Of a stretch of 51,822 bases of DNA, positions 8,455 through 20,363 are shown piece by piece. The stretch spans positions 1-51,822 of the forward strand of contig NZ_UIHC01000023.1 of the NCBI RefSeq assembly GCF_900499075.1. The letters are read 5' to 3'. Source of the stretch: Roseinatronobacter ekhonensis (GTDB lineage Bacteria; Pseudomonadota; Alphaproteobacteria; Rhodobacterales; Rhodobacteraceae). The notes beneath the pieces were generated by a model. The model was not told the origin of the DNA, made no database searches, and saw only the letters and a program-made list of their open reading frames with translations. The translations under genes were made by a program, and so were the position numbers. Every line of letters begins with the position of its first letter. The first letter of the stretch is position 1.

Positions 8455-9645
8455 ATGCGCGCGAAGTTCGACATTGTTGTATCGGGTGGCGGGATAGCCG
8501 GGTTGACGGCCGCAGCGGCTTTTGGGTCGCTGGGGTATGCAGTGCTGTGTGTAGACCCGACACCGCCCGTCATGGCCGAGGCCGACCCAAGCTCCGACCT
8601 GCGCACAACGGCGTTTCTGCAACCCTCTGTCGATGTTCTGACATTGGCGGGCCTGTGGGAGCGGTTTCAATCACACGCAACGCCGCTGCAGGTTATGCGT
8701 ATTGTCGACGCGGGCGGTGATGAACCCGAACCGCGCGTGAGTCATGACTTCAATGCTGCTGACATTTCCGACCAACCTTTTGGCTGGAACCTGCCCAACT
8801 GGTTGTTGCGTCGCGAATGCGTTGCGCGGCTACAGGAACTGCCCAACGTCACCTTCCGTCCCGGTATCGGCACGCGCCGCGTGACCACCCGTGAAAGCGC
8901 CGCGATCGTGGGGCTTAGTGATGGCACCTCGGTCGAAGCGCGGTTGCTGGTCGCAGCGGACGGGCGCAATTCGCCCATGCGTCAGGCGCTCGGCATTGAC
9001 GTGCGCACCACGCGCTTCGGCCAAAAGGCGCTGGCCTTCGCGGTAACGCATCCGGTGCCACATGAAAACGTTTCAACCGAAATCCACCGCTCTGGCGGGC
9101 CCTTCACGTTGGTCCCCCTGCCCGACCGTGACGGGATGCCCTGCTCTGCGATTGTCTGGATGGAAACCGGGCCAGAGGCTGCACGACTGGCCGCCCTGCC
9201 CGTTGACGCGTTCGAACGCGAGATGAACCGCCGGTCCTGCGGGCTGTTCGGGCGGCTGGCGCTGGCGTCGCGCCGCACTGTCTGGCCCATCATCAGTCAG
9301 ATTGCAGAACGGTTCCATGGCCAGCGCACCGCGCTGATGGCCGAAGCCGCGCATGTCGTCCCGCCCATCGGCGCGCAGGGGTTGAACATGTCGCTGGCCG
9401 ACCTGTCAGCACTGACCGGGCTGATGACGCATGAGAACTTGGGCGAAGCGGCCCCCTTGGCCGCCTATACTCGCAAACGGATGCCCGATGTCGCCATGCG
9501 CGTGACGGGTGTGGGGATGCTGAACCGCGCATCCATGATTGATGCCCGACCGTTGCGTGATGCCCGCGCTGCGGCCTTGAACGCGATGTATTCGGCTGCA
9601 CCCGTGCGCCGAACGCTTATGCAGCTTGGGATCGGGGTGCGTTAA
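8455..9645 (+). CDS. UbiH/UbiF/COQ6-type FAD-dependent ubiquinone biosynthesis hydroxylase
   Basis: This 396-residue flavoprotein monooxygenase starts with the dinucleotide-binding motif FDIVVSGGGIAGLTAA (about 5-20). It carries LLVAADGRNSPMRQ (about 165-178), the family DG motif, and the second FAD motif at HVVPPIGAQGLNMSLADL (about 300-317). In the UbiH/UbiF/UbiI/COQ6 family these proteins hydroxylate the aromatic ring during ubiquinone synthesis, with O2 and NAD(P)H. Which ring carbon is oxidised cannot be told from sequence. AGGAGA precedes the ATG at 8455. A stem-loop with T-tract follows. Confidence 0.87.
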   Translation: MRAKFDIVVSGGGIAGLTAAAAFGSLGYAVLCVDPTPPVMAEADPSSDLRTTAFLQPSVDVLTLAGLWERFQSHATPLQVMRIVDAGGDEPEPRVSHDFNAADISDQPFGWNLPNWLLRRECVARLQELPNVTFRPGIGTRRVTTRESAAIVGLSDGTSVEARLLVAADGRNSPMRQALGIDVRTTRFGQKALAFAVTHPVPHENVSTEIHRSGGPFTLVPLPDRDGMPCSAIVWMETGPEAARLAALPVDAFEREMNRRSCGLFGRLALASRRTVWPIISQIAERFHGQRTALMAEAAHVVPPIGAQGLNMSLADLSALTGLMTHENLGEAAPLAAYTRKRMPDVAMRVTGVGMLNRASMIDARPLRDARAAALNAMYSAAPVRRTLMQLGIGVR

Positions 9646-9667
9646 GCAAGGCTAACGCCATGGAATA

Positions 9668-9693
9668 GGCGCGTGCCGCAGCCCGCGCCTTTT
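9668..9693 (+). terminator. Rho-independent terminator after the UbiH-type gene
   Basis: GGCGCG (9668-9673) and CGCGCC (9684-9689) form a 6-bp GC stem with a 10-nt loop, followed by TTTT. It lies between convergent ends of the UbiH-type gene and lpdA and most plausibly serves the rightward gene. Confidence 0.6.
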
Positions 9694-9715
9694 CCAAGCC
9701 AAACAGCGCGCCTGA

Positions 9716-11101
9716 CTAGGCGTGGATTGCGCCATCCCCGCAGGCCAGTGCGGCTTCGCGCACGGCTTCCGAATAGGTCGGATGCGCATGGCAGGTGCGC
9801 GCAAGATCTTCGGCGGCTGCGCCAAATTCCATCGCGACGCAAATCTCATGGATCAGGTCGCCTGCATATGGGCCGATGATATGCGCCCCAAGAATACGGT
9901 CGCTGTCCTTATCGGCCAGAATCTTGACGAACCCATCCGCCGCGAAATTCGCTTTCGCGCGGCCATTCCCCATGAAGTTGAACTTGCCAACCTTGTAGGA
10001 GCGCCCTTGTTCCTTCAGCGTCTCTTCGGTTTCGCCGACCGACGCGACCTCTGGCCATGTGTAGATCACGCCGGGGATGACACCGTAATTGACATGCCCC
10101 GCCTGACCCGCGAGCACCTCGGCGACGGCCATGCCCTCATCCTCGGCCTTGTGGGCCAGCATCGGCCCCTCGATGGCGTCGCCAATCGCATAAACCCCGT
10201 CAATGCTGGTCTTATAATGGCTGTCGGTCGCGATCTGGCCGCGCTTGGTCATCTCGACACCCAGATCGTTTAGCCCCAGCCCATCGGTAAACGGGCGGCG
10301 TCCGGTCGACAACAGCACCGCATCGGCCTCCAGCTTGTGCTCGCTGTCATCCTTGCGAAGTTTATACGTCACGGTGGCCTTGGTCTTGGTCGCGGATGCC
10401 GACTGCACCGCAGCGCCCAGAACGAAGGTCATGCCCTGCTTGGTCAGAAGTTTCTGAAAAGTCTTGGCGACCTCGCCGTCATTGCCGGGGATGATCCGGT
10501 CAAGATATTCGACCACCGTCACCTCGGATCCAAGCCGGGCATAGACAGAGCCCATCTCCAGCCCGATGACGCCTGCACCAATTACCACCAGTTTCTTGGG
10601 GATCTTGCCAAGTTCCAGCGCGCCGGTGGAGGTGACGATCACCTTCTCATCGACCTCTACCCCCGGCAGCGGGCTGCTCTCGGAACCCGAGGCAATAACG
10701 ATCTTTTTCGTCTCGTGCAGTGTGTCGCCCACCTGCACCTTGCCCGGCGCGGGAATCGACGCCCAGCCCTTGATCCAATCCACCTTGTTCTTCTTGAACA
10801 GGAATTCGATACCCTTGGTGTTCTGCCCGATCACGTCGGACTTGTAGGATTGCATCTTTTTCCAATCGACCTTGGGCTTGGCACCGGTCAGGCCCATCGT
10901 GTCGAAATTATGCGCAGCCTCATGCAACTGGTGGGTGGCATGCAACAGCGCCTTGGACGGGATACAGCCGACATTCAGACAGGTGCCGCCCAAAGTCTCG
11001 CGCCCCTCGACACAGGCAACTTTCAGCCCAAGCTGGGCCGCGCGGATGGCGCAGACATAGCCGCCGGGACCAGAGCCGATGACGATGAGATCGTAGGACA
11101 T
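9716..11101 (-). CDS. lpdA: Dihydrolipoyl dehydrogenase (E3)
   Basis: Reoxidises dihydrolipoamide on the 2-oxo acid dehydrogenase E2 and passes electrons to NAD+. The 461-residue protein begins with the FAD fold [23 protein letters not shown] and has the redox-active disulfide in [13 protein letters not shown] (about 38-50). The NAD fold is [20 protein letters not shown] (about 173). The C-terminal dimer domain has the catalytic His-Glu dyad, [16 protein letters not shown] (about 438). It is the last gene of the leftward suc block and probably supplies the 2-oxoglutarate dehydrogenase complex. A repeat element separates it from the MAPEG gene, so it may have its own transcription start. Confidence 0.97.
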   Translation of the reverse strand: MSYDLIVIGSGPGGYVCAIRAAQLGLKVACVEGRETLGGTCLNVGCIPSKALLHATHQLHEAAHNFDTMGLTGAKPKVDWKKMQSYKSDVIGQNTKGIEFLFKKNKVDWIKGWASIPAPGKVQVGDTLHETKKIVIASGSESSPLPGVEVDEKVIVTSTGALELGKIPKKLVVIGAGVIGLEMGSVYARLGSEVTVVEYLDRIIPGNDGEVAKTFQKLLTKQGMTFVLGAAVQSASATKTKATVTYKLRKDDSEHKLEADAVLLSTGRRPFTDGLGLNDLGVEMTKRGQIATDSHYKTSIDGVYAIGDAIEGPMLAHKAEDEGMAVAEVLAGQAGHVNYGVIPGVIYTWPEVASVGETEETLKEQGRSYKVGKFNFMGNGRAKANFAADGFVKILADKDSDRILGAHIIGPYAGDLIHEICVAMEFGAAAEDLARTCHAHPTYSEAVREAALACGDGAIHA

Positions 11102-11128
11102 GGGGTTTCCTTTCTGTTGCCGGGGTCT

Positions 11129-11197
11129 GGGGGCGCTTCGCCCCCCTCGGGCCTGACGGCCCTCACCCCCCGAGGATATTTAAGCAAGGGTGAAACA
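11129..11197 (+). repeat. Intergenic hairpin repeat, copy 2
   Basis: GGGGGCG and CGCCCCC (11129-11145) form a 7-bp stem with loop CTT, followed by a second small stem GGGCC/GGCCC (11149-11162). Then comes the core CACCCCCCGAGGATATTTAA with GCAAGGGTGAA. It matches copies at 3118-3176 and 23765-23829. This copy lies between two co-directional leftward genes, so it is not simply a terminator at an operon end. Confidence 0.7.
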
Positions 11198-11593
11198 CTA
11201 TATGAGTGCAAGGACAAGGAGCAGGATAGAGCAAAGATATCCGATTCCGAAAAAGACAGAGCGCCAAGGCTGCCACCCCAGAACGTAGGCCGGGACAAAG
11301 GCAACCCGCGCACCCAGATAGATAAACGCCAGCGCCCCGCTCAGCGGCGTGCTTTTGTCCGCCAAGGATATGGCGGTCACGGCGACGCCAAACAGCAAAA
11401 GCGCCTCTTGGTGGTTGTCATAGGCGCGCTTTAGCCGCGATGTGCCGGGCGACAATGGTTTTGGCGGCGGGTCGTCGCGCGGCGACAGAAAGTAGCGCGT
11501 GCCGATTTCCAGATTGGCGCGCAGGGCGAGATGCGCCAGTTGACCCGCCCAAAGCAGGCCCGCGAGTGCGAGGCAGATAAGTTCCAAGCTCAT
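11198..11593 (-). CDS. MAPEG family membrane protein
   Basis: This 131-residue protein has four hydrophobic segments (about 3-22, 58-80, 84-100, 110-130). It has the MAPEG-type charged motif RLKRAYDNHQEALLLFG (about 54-70), resembling the R-x-x-R-A-x-x-N-x-x-E of the family. Eukaryotic relatives act in glutathione or eicosanoid metabolism; bacterial members are mostly uncharacterised. Its ATG overlaps the stop of the sulfotransferase gene (ATGA at 11590-11593), so translation is likely coupled. Its relation to the TCA genes on either side is unclear. Confidence 0.8.
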   Translation of the reverse strand: MSLELICLALAGLLWAGQLAHLALRANLEIGTRYFLSPRDDPPPKPLSPGTSRLKRAYDNHQEALLLFGVAVTAISLADKSTPLSGALAFIYLGARVAFVPAYVLGWQPWRSVFFGIGYLCSILLLVLALI

Positions 11594-12471
11594 ACAATGC
11601 CCTCCGGTCGGTCGGGATCATACCCGAAAGCCGTGAAATCTGCGGTGAAAATATCTGCGATACGGGCCAGCGCGGCCCGGGTCAGAAACGCGTCGGGGTC
11701 GATCGCAGGCTGGCGGTTGCGCGGCGGCAGATCCTGGGGCACAGGGCGGTCGAGATGCGCGCAGACCTTGGTGAAGAAAGCGCCCATATCCTCGGCCCGG
11801 CCGATAATGTCGGGGCGCAGGATGTCGGGACGGATATTGGTGACCTGCGGCCGGAAATGGGCATCTGCCATCCAGCCGCCCAACGCTTCCTCTGCGGCAA
11901 CCCACTCGAGGAAACGCAGGAACCCGTCCGGCATGCCCGTGTGACGCGACCAGTCGAACCCCGCCAGCGCGGTCATGCGCAAACGGTGCAGACAGAACGC
12001 TTCTGATCCGGCCTCTTGCGCGCGACAGATGTAGCGGTAGCCCGACAGCGCGCGCGTCGCAGGATGGCGCACTGTGGTCAGGCGCAAGGACTGACCCAGC
12101 GCCGCGTGGGCATCGGTGACATCGGGATGCTCGGGCAGGCGCGCGAAAAGCCGCGCTTCGGCCAGACGGTGGACGATCTTGTCGCCCTCGAACGCATCTG
12201 CATACCCGGCGCTTAGCGGTTGGCCGAATTCCAGCGCGAACAGAAACGCCAGCACCGACGATGTGGCGGATTTGTTATTGGGCTTGAACGCCCAGGCCAG
12301 ATTGCACGGCACGAAGGTATACAGGAAATACTGGTGCAGCCGGTTCCGGTTTGCGAAGGCATCCGGCAGCGCCTGAAAGGCCGGTTCCGTCGCAGCGCGT
12401 TGTGCCGTGTGGTCGCGCAGCGGCGCGGCGAACACGCCGGGCATTGGTTGGGTCTGCTGCGAGATTGTCAT
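11590..12471 (-). CDS. Sulfotransferase family 2-like protein
   Basis: This 293-residue protein has FKPNNKSATSSVLAFLFALE (about 62-81), resembling the PAPS 5'-phosphosulfate loop. TTVRHPATRALSGYRYICRA (about 152-171) matches the 3'-phosphate-binding V-R-x-P-x-x-R-x-x-S-x-Y motif of the carbohydrate sulfotransferase 2 group. Such enzymes move sulfate from PAPS to sugars or other acceptors. A disordered N-terminus and no membrane anchor suggest a cytosolic enzyme. It lies downstream of sucB and overlaps the MAPEG gene. The acceptor is unknown. Confidence 0.7.
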   Translation of the reverse strand: MTISQQTQPMPGVFAAPLRDHTAQRAATEPAFQALPDAFANRNRLHQYFLYTFVPCNLAWAFKPNNKSATSSVLAFLFALEFGQPLSAGYADAFEGDKIVHRLAEARLFARLPEHPDVTDAHAALGQSLRLTTVRHPATRALSGYRYICRAQEAGSEAFCLHRLRMTALAGFDWSRHTGMPDGFLRFLEWVAAEEALGGWMADAHFRPQVTNIRPDILRPDIIGRAEDMGAFFTKVCAHLDRPVPQDLPPRNRQPAIDPDAFLTRAALARIADIFTADFTAFGYDPDRPEGIV

Positions 12472-12529
12472 GAACAGCCCTTGCTGGCCAAGAGCCGCGC
12501 ACCAGCGAACGTGGCGCGCGGCAAGGGTT

Positions 12530-14053
<1,524 letters not shown>

Positions 14054-14060
14054 GGTCTTG

Positions 14061-17021
14061 TTATCCCTCGATTGTCAGCGCTTCGTTCACGAGCGCTTGC
14101 TGTTGTGCTTTGTGTTGGCTGGCCAGCCCTGTCGCCGGAGAGGCAGAGGCCGCGCGCCCGACATAGCGCGGACGCTGGGTCTTGCCTTTCAATCGTCCCA
14201 AAACCCATTCAAGATTTGGTTCGATAAAGGACCACGCGCCCTGGTTTTTCGGTTCTTCCTGACACCAGATCACATCGGCGCCGGGGAACCGTTCCAGTTC
14301 CTTCAGCAGCGACATGGCCGGGAACGGGTAGAACTGTTCCACCCGCAGCAGGTAGACATCATCCGCCCCGCGTGCATCGCGCTCTTCCAGCAGGTCGTAG
14401 TAGACCTTGCCCGAACTCAACACGACACGGCGAATCTTGTCGTCGGGTTTCAGCGTCAAATCGCTGTTGCCCCTTTCGGCGTCATCCCACAGCACCCTAT
14501 GAAAGCTGGACCCTTCGGTGAAATCCGTCGTCTCGGAGATACACATCTTGTGACGCAGCAAGGATTTTGGCGTCATCATCACCAGCGGCTTGCGGAAGGT
14601 GCGGTGGATCTGACGCCGCAGAATGTGGAAATAGTTGGCCGGGGTCGAGCAATTGGCGATGATCCAGTTATCCTGCGCGCACATTTGCAAGAAGCGTTCC
14701 AGACGCGCGGAAGAGTGTTCCGGCCCCTGCCCTTCAAACCCGTGCGGCAGCAGCATGACCAGACCCGACATGCGCAGCCATTTGCTTTCACCCGAAGAGA
14801 TGAACTGGTCGAACATGATCTGCGCGCCGTTGGCGAAATCGCCGAATTGCGCTTCCCACAGAACCAGCGCGTTGGGTTCGGCCAGCGAATAGCCGTATTC
14901 AAAGCCCAGCACCGCGTATTCCGACAGCATGGAATCGATGACCTCGTACCGCGCCTGCCCGTCCTTGATGTTGTTCAGGGGGTAGTAGCGGTCCTCGGTC
15001 TGTTGGTCGATAAAGGCGGAGTGGCGCTGGCTGAACGTGCCGCGCGTGCTGTCTTGGCCGGCCAGACGAACAGGATACCCCTCGACCGCAAGGCTGCCGA
15101 AGGCAAGCGCCTCTGCGGTGGCCCAATCGAACCCTTTGCCCGATGCGAACATCTCTTTCTTGGCATCGAGCTGGCGTGCAACCGTCTTGTGAATATTGAA
15201 CCCTTCGGGGATTCGCGTCAGCGCCGTGCCGATTTCGGCCATCGTCTCTGACGCGATGGCGGTCTGGCCGCGTTGGTATTCCTCACCCTTGCGGTCCATG
15301 TGCGACCAGCGCCCGTCCAACCAGTCGGCCTTGTTGGGCTTGTAGGTTTTGCCGGTTTCGAACTCGTCATTCAAGAACGCCTGGAACGCGGCTTTCATGT
15401 CCTCAATCTCGCCTTCGGGGATCAACCCGTCAGCAACCAGCCGGTTGGTGTAAAGCTGGAGCGTCGATTGATGCTTCTTGATGCGGGTATACATCGAGGG
15501 GTTGGTGAACATCGGCTCATCCCCCTCGTTATGGCCAAAGCGGCGATAGCAGATAATGTCGATGACCACGTCTTTCAGGAATTTCTGACGGTATTCCGTG
15601 GCAACCTTGGCGGCATGCACCACCGCTTCGGGGTCGTCCCCGTTGACGTGGAAAATCGGCGCTTCGACCATCAGCGCAATGTCGGTCGGATAGGGCGATG
15701 ACCGGCTGAAGCTGGGCGCAGTGGTGAAGCCGATCTGGTTGTTGACCACGATGTGAATGGTGCCGCCGGTGCGGTGGCCGCGCAGGCCCGACAGCCCGAA
15801 CCCTTCCGCAACAACGCCTTGGCCCGCAAAGGCCGCGTCGCCATGCAGCAAGATACCCAGAACCGTGCGGCGCTCGGTATCATTCACCTGATCCTGCTTG
15901 GCACGCACCTTGCCCAGAACCACTGGGTTCACCGCTTCCAGATGCGACGGGTTGGCGGTCAGCGACAGGTGCACGGCATTGCCGTCGAATTCGCGGTCGG
16001 ACGAGGCCCCCAGATGGTATTTCACATCCCCCGATCCATCGACGTCCTCTGGCTTGAAACTGCCGCCCTGGAATTCGTTGAAAATGGCGCGGTAGGGCTT
16101 GGCCATCACGTTGGCCAGAATGTTCAAGCGGCCCCGATGCGGCATGCCGATGGCGATTTCCTTCACCCCCAGCGCGCCGCCGCGCTTGATAATCTGCTCC
16201 ATCGCGGGGATGGTGGCCTCTGCCCCGTCCAGCCCGAAGCGTTTGGTGCCCATGTATTTGACATGCAGGAATTTTTCGAACCCTTCGGCCTGCACCAGTT
16301 TGTCCAGAATCGCGCGGCGCCCGCGCTTGGTGAACTGGATCTCCTTGCCAAGCCCCTCGATCCGCTCTTTCAGCCAGCCGACCTGTTCAGGGTCCGAGAT
16401 ATGCATGAATTGCAACGCGAAGGTGCCGCAATAGGTGCGTTGCAGGATATTGATGATCTCGCGCAGGCTGGCCACTTCCATCCCCAACACCTTGTCAAGG
16501 AAGATGGGCCGATCCATGTCGGCCTCGGTGAAGCCATAGGATTTCGGGTCAAGCTCGGGATGCGGGGTGTCCTTGCGCATGCCCAGCGGGTCAAGCTCTG
16601 CCACAAGGTGGCCGCGGATGCGGTAGGCGCGGATAATCATCAACGCGCGCACGCTGTCGAGCACGGCCGCACGCACCTGCGCGTCCGACAGGCTGACGCC
16701 CTGCTCGGCGGCTTTCTCGGTGATTTTCTTGGCGGCGTCTTTCTTCTCAACCGGCGGGGCGGGCCATTCACCCGTCAGCGCCGAGGTCAATTCGTCGGCG
16801 GGCTGCGGCGGCCAGTCGCCGCGCGCCCAGCTTGGGCCGTTGGCGGCGGCCTGCGCATCGACTGTGGCCTCTCCCAGCGATTGGAAATAGGCCTGCCACA
16901 CGTCGTCGACCGATGACGGGTCGGCGGCGTGGCGGGCCTGCAAGGCTTCCACATAGTCAGCGTTCTGACCGGCCAGAAAACTCTCGCTGGTCATGCCGTT
17001 ATCCGGGCTGTGATCGTTCAT
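14061..17021 (-). CDS. sucA: 2-oxoglutarate dehydrogenase E1 (thiamine diphosphate dependent)
   Basis: Decarboxylates 2-oxoglutarate and loads succinyl groups onto lipoylated SucB. The 986-residue length is normal. The N-terminal E2-binding segment ([21 protein letters not shown]) is present. The ThDP domain has [17 protein letters not shown] (about 293) and the Mg/ThDP motif around [12 protein letters not shown] (about 395). The pyrimidine-binding domain contains RGTFSQRH and [26 protein letters not shown] (about 760). The C-terminal AMP/acetyl-CoA region ends in [10 protein letters not shown]. It is co-transcribed with sucB; DUF805 and sucD lie upstream on the same strand. Confidence 0.97.
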   Translation of the reverse strand: MNDHSPDNGMTSESFLAGQNADYVEALQARHAADPSSVDDVWQAYFQSLGEATVDAQAAANGPSWARGDWPPQPADELTSALTGEWPAPPVEKKDAAKKITEKAAEQGVSLSDAQVRAAVLDSVRALMIIRAYRIRGHLVAELDPLGMRKDTPHPELDPKSYGFTEADMDRPIFLDKVLGMEVASLREIINILQRTYCGTFALQFMHISDPEQVGWLKERIEGLGKEIQFTKRGRRAILDKLVQAEGFEKFLHVKYMGTKRFGLDGAEATIPAMEQIIKRGGALGVKEIAIGMPHRGRLNILANVMAKPYRAIFNEFQGGSFKPEDVDGSGDVKYHLGASSDREFDGNAVHLSLTANPSHLEAVNPVVLGKVRAKQDQVNDTERRTVLGILLHGDAAFAGQGVVAEGFGLSGLRGHRTGGTIHIVVNNQIGFTTAPSFSRSSPYPTDIALMVEAPIFHVNGDDPEAVVHAAKVATEYRQKFLKDVVIDIICYRRFGHNEGDEPMFTNPSMYTRIKKHQSTLQLYTNRLVADGLIPEGEIEDMKAAFQAFLNDEFETGKTYKPNKADWLDGRWSHMDRKGEEYQRGQTAIASETMAEIGTALTRIPEGFNIHKTVARQLDAKKEMFASGKGFDWATAEALAFGSLAVEGYPVRLAGQDSTRGTFSQRHSAFIDQQTEDRYYPLNNIKDGQARYEVIDSMLSEYAVLGFEYGYSLAEPNALVLWEAQFGDFANGAQIMFDQFISSGESKWLRMSGLVMLLPHGFEGQGPEHSSARLERFLQMCAQDNWIIANCSTPANYFHILRRQIHRTFRKPLVMMTPKSLLRHKMCISETTDFTEGSSFHRVLWDDAERGNSDLTLKPDDKIRRVVLSSGKVYYDLLEERDARGADDVYLLRVEQFYPFPAMSLLKELERFPGADVIWCQEEPKNQGAWSFIEPNLEWVLGRLKGKTQRPRYVGRAASASPATGLASQHKAQQQALVNEALTIEG

Positions 17022-17059
17022 CCTATCACCTATCAGGTCGAAAGAGTTGGGGCCAAGGT

Positions 17060-17578
17060 CTACCGCACGCGGGGTTCAGGGCCGTAAGCGTTCGGGCCGC
17101 GCTGGGTCGGGCGCGACATCCACCAGACAATCACCAGCCCGGCCAGAAGTTGCGCGATGCCCAATGCGACGAGTGTGGTGGCCGACGCGCCGACACCGAT
17201 CATGCCACCCGGCTCCATCGGAACGCCACCGTCCATCATGCCGCCCATGCCGCCCGCCATCATGGTCCGTGTCAGACTGCCGCTGACCAGTGTTGACACG
17301 ACAACGATCGCGGATGGCACCAGCAGGAACCAGCCGGGGCGGCCGGTGTCTTGTAGCCGTCGCCAGCCAACGGCGAGGAAGGGCAGGAAAATGGCGATCT
17401 GGAACAGCGCCACCAACATGCCACTACCCCGCCCGAGCATGAGAAGTTCCAGCAGGCTGACAACAAAGGCACCGGCAAAGACGAACAGGAAAAACCACCA
17501 GTATTCCGGCCTGCGCGCCCGACCCTGAAAGGTAAAGGCACCACGAAACCCGCCGACAATCGCATCCTTGAACGTCAT
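17060..17578 (-). CDS. DUF805 family membrane protein
   Basis: This 172-residue protein has FTFQGRARRPEYWWFFLFVF near its start (about 15-34), the diagnostic R-x-x-R-x-x-Y-W motif of DUF805. Four hydrophobic segments follow and a second motif is LQDTGRPGWF (about 78-87). The family is common and functionally undefined; the first motif sits on the cytoplasmic side of the first helix. It is inserted between sucD and sucA on the same strand with short gaps, so it is probably transcribed with them. Confidence 0.85.
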   Translation of the reverse strand: MTFKDAIVGGFRGAFTFQGRARRPEYWWFFLFVFAGAFVVSLLELLMLGRGSGMLVALFQIAIFLPFLAVGWRRLQDTGRPGWFLLVPSAIVVVSTLVSGSLTRTMMAGGMGGMMDGGVPMEPGGMIGVGASATTLVALGIAQLLAGLVIVWWMSRPTQRGPNAYGPEPRVR

Positions 17579-17604
17579 TCCCGCTCTCCTGCTGGTGCGC
17601 GAGG

Positions 17605-18489
17605 TTACTTGCCGATGGCCGCCAAAACCGCCTCGCCCAGACCGGCGGGGCTGTCAGCGACCACGATACCCGCGCTTTTCATAGCGTCGATCTTATCCTC
17701 TGCGCCGCCCTTGCCGCCAGCCACAATCGCGCCAGCATGGCCCATGCGGCGCCCCGGAGGTGCGGTGCGGCCTGCAATGAAGCCCGCAACGGGCTTTTTA
17801 CGGCCTTTCTTGGCCTCGTCCTTCAGGAATTGCGCGGCTTCTTCTTCGGCACTGCCCCCGATTTCCCCGATCATGATGATCGACTCGGTTTCATCATCGG
17901 CCAAAAACCATTCCAAAACGTCAATATGCTCGGTCCCTTTGATGGGGTCGCCGCCGATACCGACGCAGGTGGATTGGCCAAGGCCCACATCGGTGGTCTG
18001 CTTGACCGCTTCATAGGTCAGCGTACCCGACCGGCTGACCACGCCGACGGACCCGCGACGGTGGATATGACCGGGCATGATGCCGATCTTGCAGGCATCT
18101 GGGGTGATCACGCCAGGGCAGTTCGGCCCGATCAATACGGATTTGGAATTCTCCAACGCGCGCTTCACGCGCATCATGTCCATAACCGGGATGCCCTCGG
18201 TTATGCAGCAGATCAGCGGGATTTCCGCGTCCAGCGCCTCTAGGATCGAATCCGCGGCGAAGGGCGGCGGCACATAGATGACCGACGCATTCGCGCCCGT
18301 CGCGTGCACCGCTTCGTGGCAGGAATTGAACACCGGCAAGTCCAGATGGCTTTGACCACCTTTGCCGGGCGTCACACCGCCCACCATCTGCGTGCCATAG
18401 GCAATCGCCTGCTCAGAGTGAAAGGTACCCTGTGAGCCGGTGAAGCCCTGACAGATGACCTTGGTGTTTTTGTCTATGAGAACGGACAT
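17605..18489 (-). CDS. sucD: Succinyl-CoA ligase (ADP-forming), alpha subunit
   Basis: With SucC converts succinyl-CoA to succinate with substrate-level phosphorylation. The 294-residue protein begins [21 protein letters not shown] with the CoA-binding Rossmann fold. It has the family segments GVTPGKGG and GPNCPGVI (about 122) and the phospho-histidine region [16 protein letters not shown] (His about 246). The ATG at 18489 gives the conserved N-terminus; longer in-frame versions run into the preceding gene. It is separated from sucC by a small exported-protein gene. Confidence 0.97.
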   Translation of the reverse strand: MSVLIDKNTKVICQGFTGSQGTFHSEQAIAYGTQMVGGVTPGKGGQSHLDLPVFNSCHEAVHATGANASVIYVPPPFAADSILEALDAEIPLICCITEGIPVMDMMRVKRALENSKSVLIGPNCPGVITPDACKIGIMPGHIHRRGSVGVVSRSGTLTYEAVKQTTDVGLGQSTCVGIGGDPIKGTEHIDVLEWFLADDETESIIMIGEIGGSAEEEAAQFLKDEAKKGRKKPVAGFIAGRTAPPGRRMGHAGAIVAGGKGGAEDKIDAMKSAGIVVADSPAGLGEAVLAAIGK

Positions 18490-18505
18490 AGTCGATGCCT
18501 TTCGA

Positions 18506-18985
18506 TTATTGCAGAATTCCGGCGCTGCCATCGGCGTTACAGCCGAAATGAAAGCCGACGTTTCGGAATTCCATGATCATGATGCGCGAGCCGACCATAA
18601 ATTCGAGACCAGGGCAGCCATTGGCCAAAAGGTCGCGATTCACAGGTCCAGCAAAGCTGTTAGGATAGACCGCGCGCAGTTGCGCAGGGCCAATGTCTTG
18701 GGCTTCGGTCAAGGACAGATCGGTCGTTTCGACCCAGCACCATTGGGTAAGTTCAATCGGCGTGACAAACCCCGACACGCTGCCTTTTTCGAAATTGTAG
18801 CTACCTTCATCGGTGTAGCGCAGTTCGAACCCGGCAGCGCGCAGGTCATCTAGGGCCTGTTCCTTGGACAACACATTTTCCAAGCAAATCGAGACGGCTT
18901 GCGCCATATCGGTCCGGGCATCGGCCAGAACAGGCGTCCCCCCCAGACCGATCAACAGCGAAATCGTGGTCGCAACAGGCCGCAC
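18506..18985 (-). CDS. Small exported protein between sucC and sucD
   Basis: This 159-residue protein starts with a probable signal peptide ([23 protein letters not shown], cleavage near residue 22). The mature part has four cysteines (about 34, 83, 124, 148) that could form two disulfides, fitting a periplasmic location. No domain recognised. It begins 4 bp after the sucC stop and ends 16 bp before sucD, so it is embedded in the TCA operon. A periplasmic protein has no obvious role in succinyl-CoA ligase. Confidence 0.75.
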   Translation of the reverse strand: MRPVATTISLLIGLGGTPVLADARTDMAQAVSICLENVLSKEQALDDLRAAGFELRYTDEGSYNFEKGSVSGFVTPIELTQWCWVETTDLSLTEAQDIGPAQLRAVYPNSFAGPVNRDLLANGCPGLEFMVGSRIMIMEFRNVGFHFGCNADGSAGILQ

Positions 18986-18989
18986 CGGA

Positions 18990-20183
18990 TTAACCCTTCA
19001 CCGCTTTGACGATCTTTTGCGCGCCGTCTTTCAGGTCGTCCGCAGCGATCACGTTCAGGCCGGAATTGGCAATGATTTCCTTGCCTTGCTCCACATTCGT
19101 GCCCTCAAGGCGCACCACCAGCGGCACTTGCAGGCCGACCTCTTTGACGGCAGCGATCACGCCCTCGGCAATGATGTCGCAGCGCATGATGCCGCCGAAG
19201 ATGTTGACAAGGATGCCTTTGACGTTCGGGTCCGAGGTGATGATCTTGAACGCTTCGGTCACCTTCTCGGTCGTCGCCCCGCCGCCCACATCGAGGAAGT
19301 TGGCAGGTTCGGCCCCGTATAGCTTGATGATATCCATCGTCGCCATGGCCAGACCCGCGCCATTGACCATGCAGCCAATCTCGCCATCCAGCGCGATATA
19401 GTTCAGGTCGTATTTGCTGGCTTGCAGTTCCTTGGGGTCTTCTTCCGTCTCATCGCGCAGCGCCAGAATGTCGGACTGGCGGTAAAGCGCGTTGGAATCA
19501 AAGCCCATTTTCGCATCAAGGCATTTCAGATCGCCACTGTCGCTCACGATCAGCGGGTTGATTTCGACCATCTCGGCGTCGCGCTCAATGAACAGCTTGT
19601 ACAGCTTGTTCACAAGGTCCACGCATTGCTTGATTTGCTTGCCTTGCAGGCCCAGCGCGAATGCGACGCGGCGACCGTGAAAGCCTTGAATGCCCGTCGC
19701 CGGATCGACCGAGAAGGACAGGATTTTCTCAGGCGTGTTGGCCGCGACTTCCTCGATATCCATGCCGCCCTCGGTCGAGACGACGAAGCTGACACGGCTG
19801 CTGACACGGTCAACCAGAAGCGCAAGATAAAGTTCACGCTCGATATCCGAGCCGTCCTCGATATAGATGCGCCCAACCTGCTTGCCGGCGGGACCGGTCT
19901 GGTGCGTTACCAGCGTGCGGCCCAGCATCTGCTTGGCCATTTCTTCGGCTTCGCCCACGGATTTGGCCAGACGCACGCCGCCTTTTTCACCGGCGGACGC
20001 CTCCTTGAAGCTGCCCTTGCCGCGACCGCCTGCGTGGATCTGCGCCTTGACCACCCAAAGCGGGCCATCCAGTTCGCCCGCGGCAGTTTTCGCTTCTTCG
20101 GCGCGCAGCACGATGCGACCATCCGACACCGGCACGCCGTAAGAGCGCAATAGCCCCTTGGCCTGATATTCGTGAATATTCAT
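18990..20183 (-). CDS. sucC: Succinyl-CoA ligase (ADP-forming), beta subunit
   Basis: Binds nucleotide and succinate, forming the succinyl-CoA ligase heterotetramer with SucD. The 397-residue protein has the ATP-grasp N-terminal part ([22 protein letters not shown]) and the Mg/nucleotide region [15 protein letters not shown] (about 198-212). The CoA-ligase domain has [13 protein letters not shown] and [13 protein letters not shown] (about 268-305), and [13 protein letters not shown] (about 330) near the interface. A 180-bp spacer upstream with twin GTGATCAC palindromes suggests this is the first gene of its own transcription unit. Confidence 0.97.
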   Translation of the reverse strand: MNIHEYQAKGLLRSYGVPVSDGRIVLRAEEAKTAAGELDGPLWVVKAQIHAGGRGKGSFKEASAGEKGGVRLAKSVGEAEEMAKQMLGRTLVTHQTGPAGKQVGRIYIEDGSDIERELYLALLVDRVSSRVSFVVSTEGGMDIEEVAANTPEKILSFSVDPATGIQGFHGRRVAFALGLQGKQIKQCVDLVNKLYKLFIERDAEMVEINPLIVSDSGDLKCLDAKMGFDSNALYRQSDILALRDETEEDPKELQASKYDLNYIALDGEIGCMVNGAGLAMATMDIIKLYGAEPANFLDVGGGATTEKVTEAFKIITSDPNVKGILVNIFGGIMRCDIIAEGVIAAVKEVGLQVPLVVRLEGTNVEQGKEIIANSGLNVIAADDLKDGAQKIVKAVKG

Positions 20184-20288
20184 GACACTGTCCCATTTCG
20201 GCTTTCAGTTGAGCCGTGCATGGCAGAATCATGACAAAAAACAATGGCAAACTGCGTCGAAATCGCGCAACCTTATGGAAATCGGGAA

Positions 20289-20323
20289 TTTGTGATCACT
20301 TGTTTTGAAACTGTGATCACAAA
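20289..20323. promoter_or_regulatory. Twin palindromic operator upstream of sucC
   Basis: TTTGTGATCAC (20289-20299) and GTGATCACAAA (20313-20323) form a perfect 11-bp inverted repeat. Each arm is itself a GTGATCAC palindrome, and the two palindrome centres are 21 bp apart, i.e. two helical turns on the same DNA face. It lies 106-140 bp upstream of the sucC start in a 180-bp spacer. Such geometry fits cooperative binding of two dimers of a transcription factor. Rhodobacter AkgR, a regulator of TCA genes, is a candidate by context, but I do not recall its binding motif. Confidence 0.6.
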
Positions 20324-20363
20324 TAGGCGGCGGCATGCCGAATCTGCGAAAATCTATATCTTG

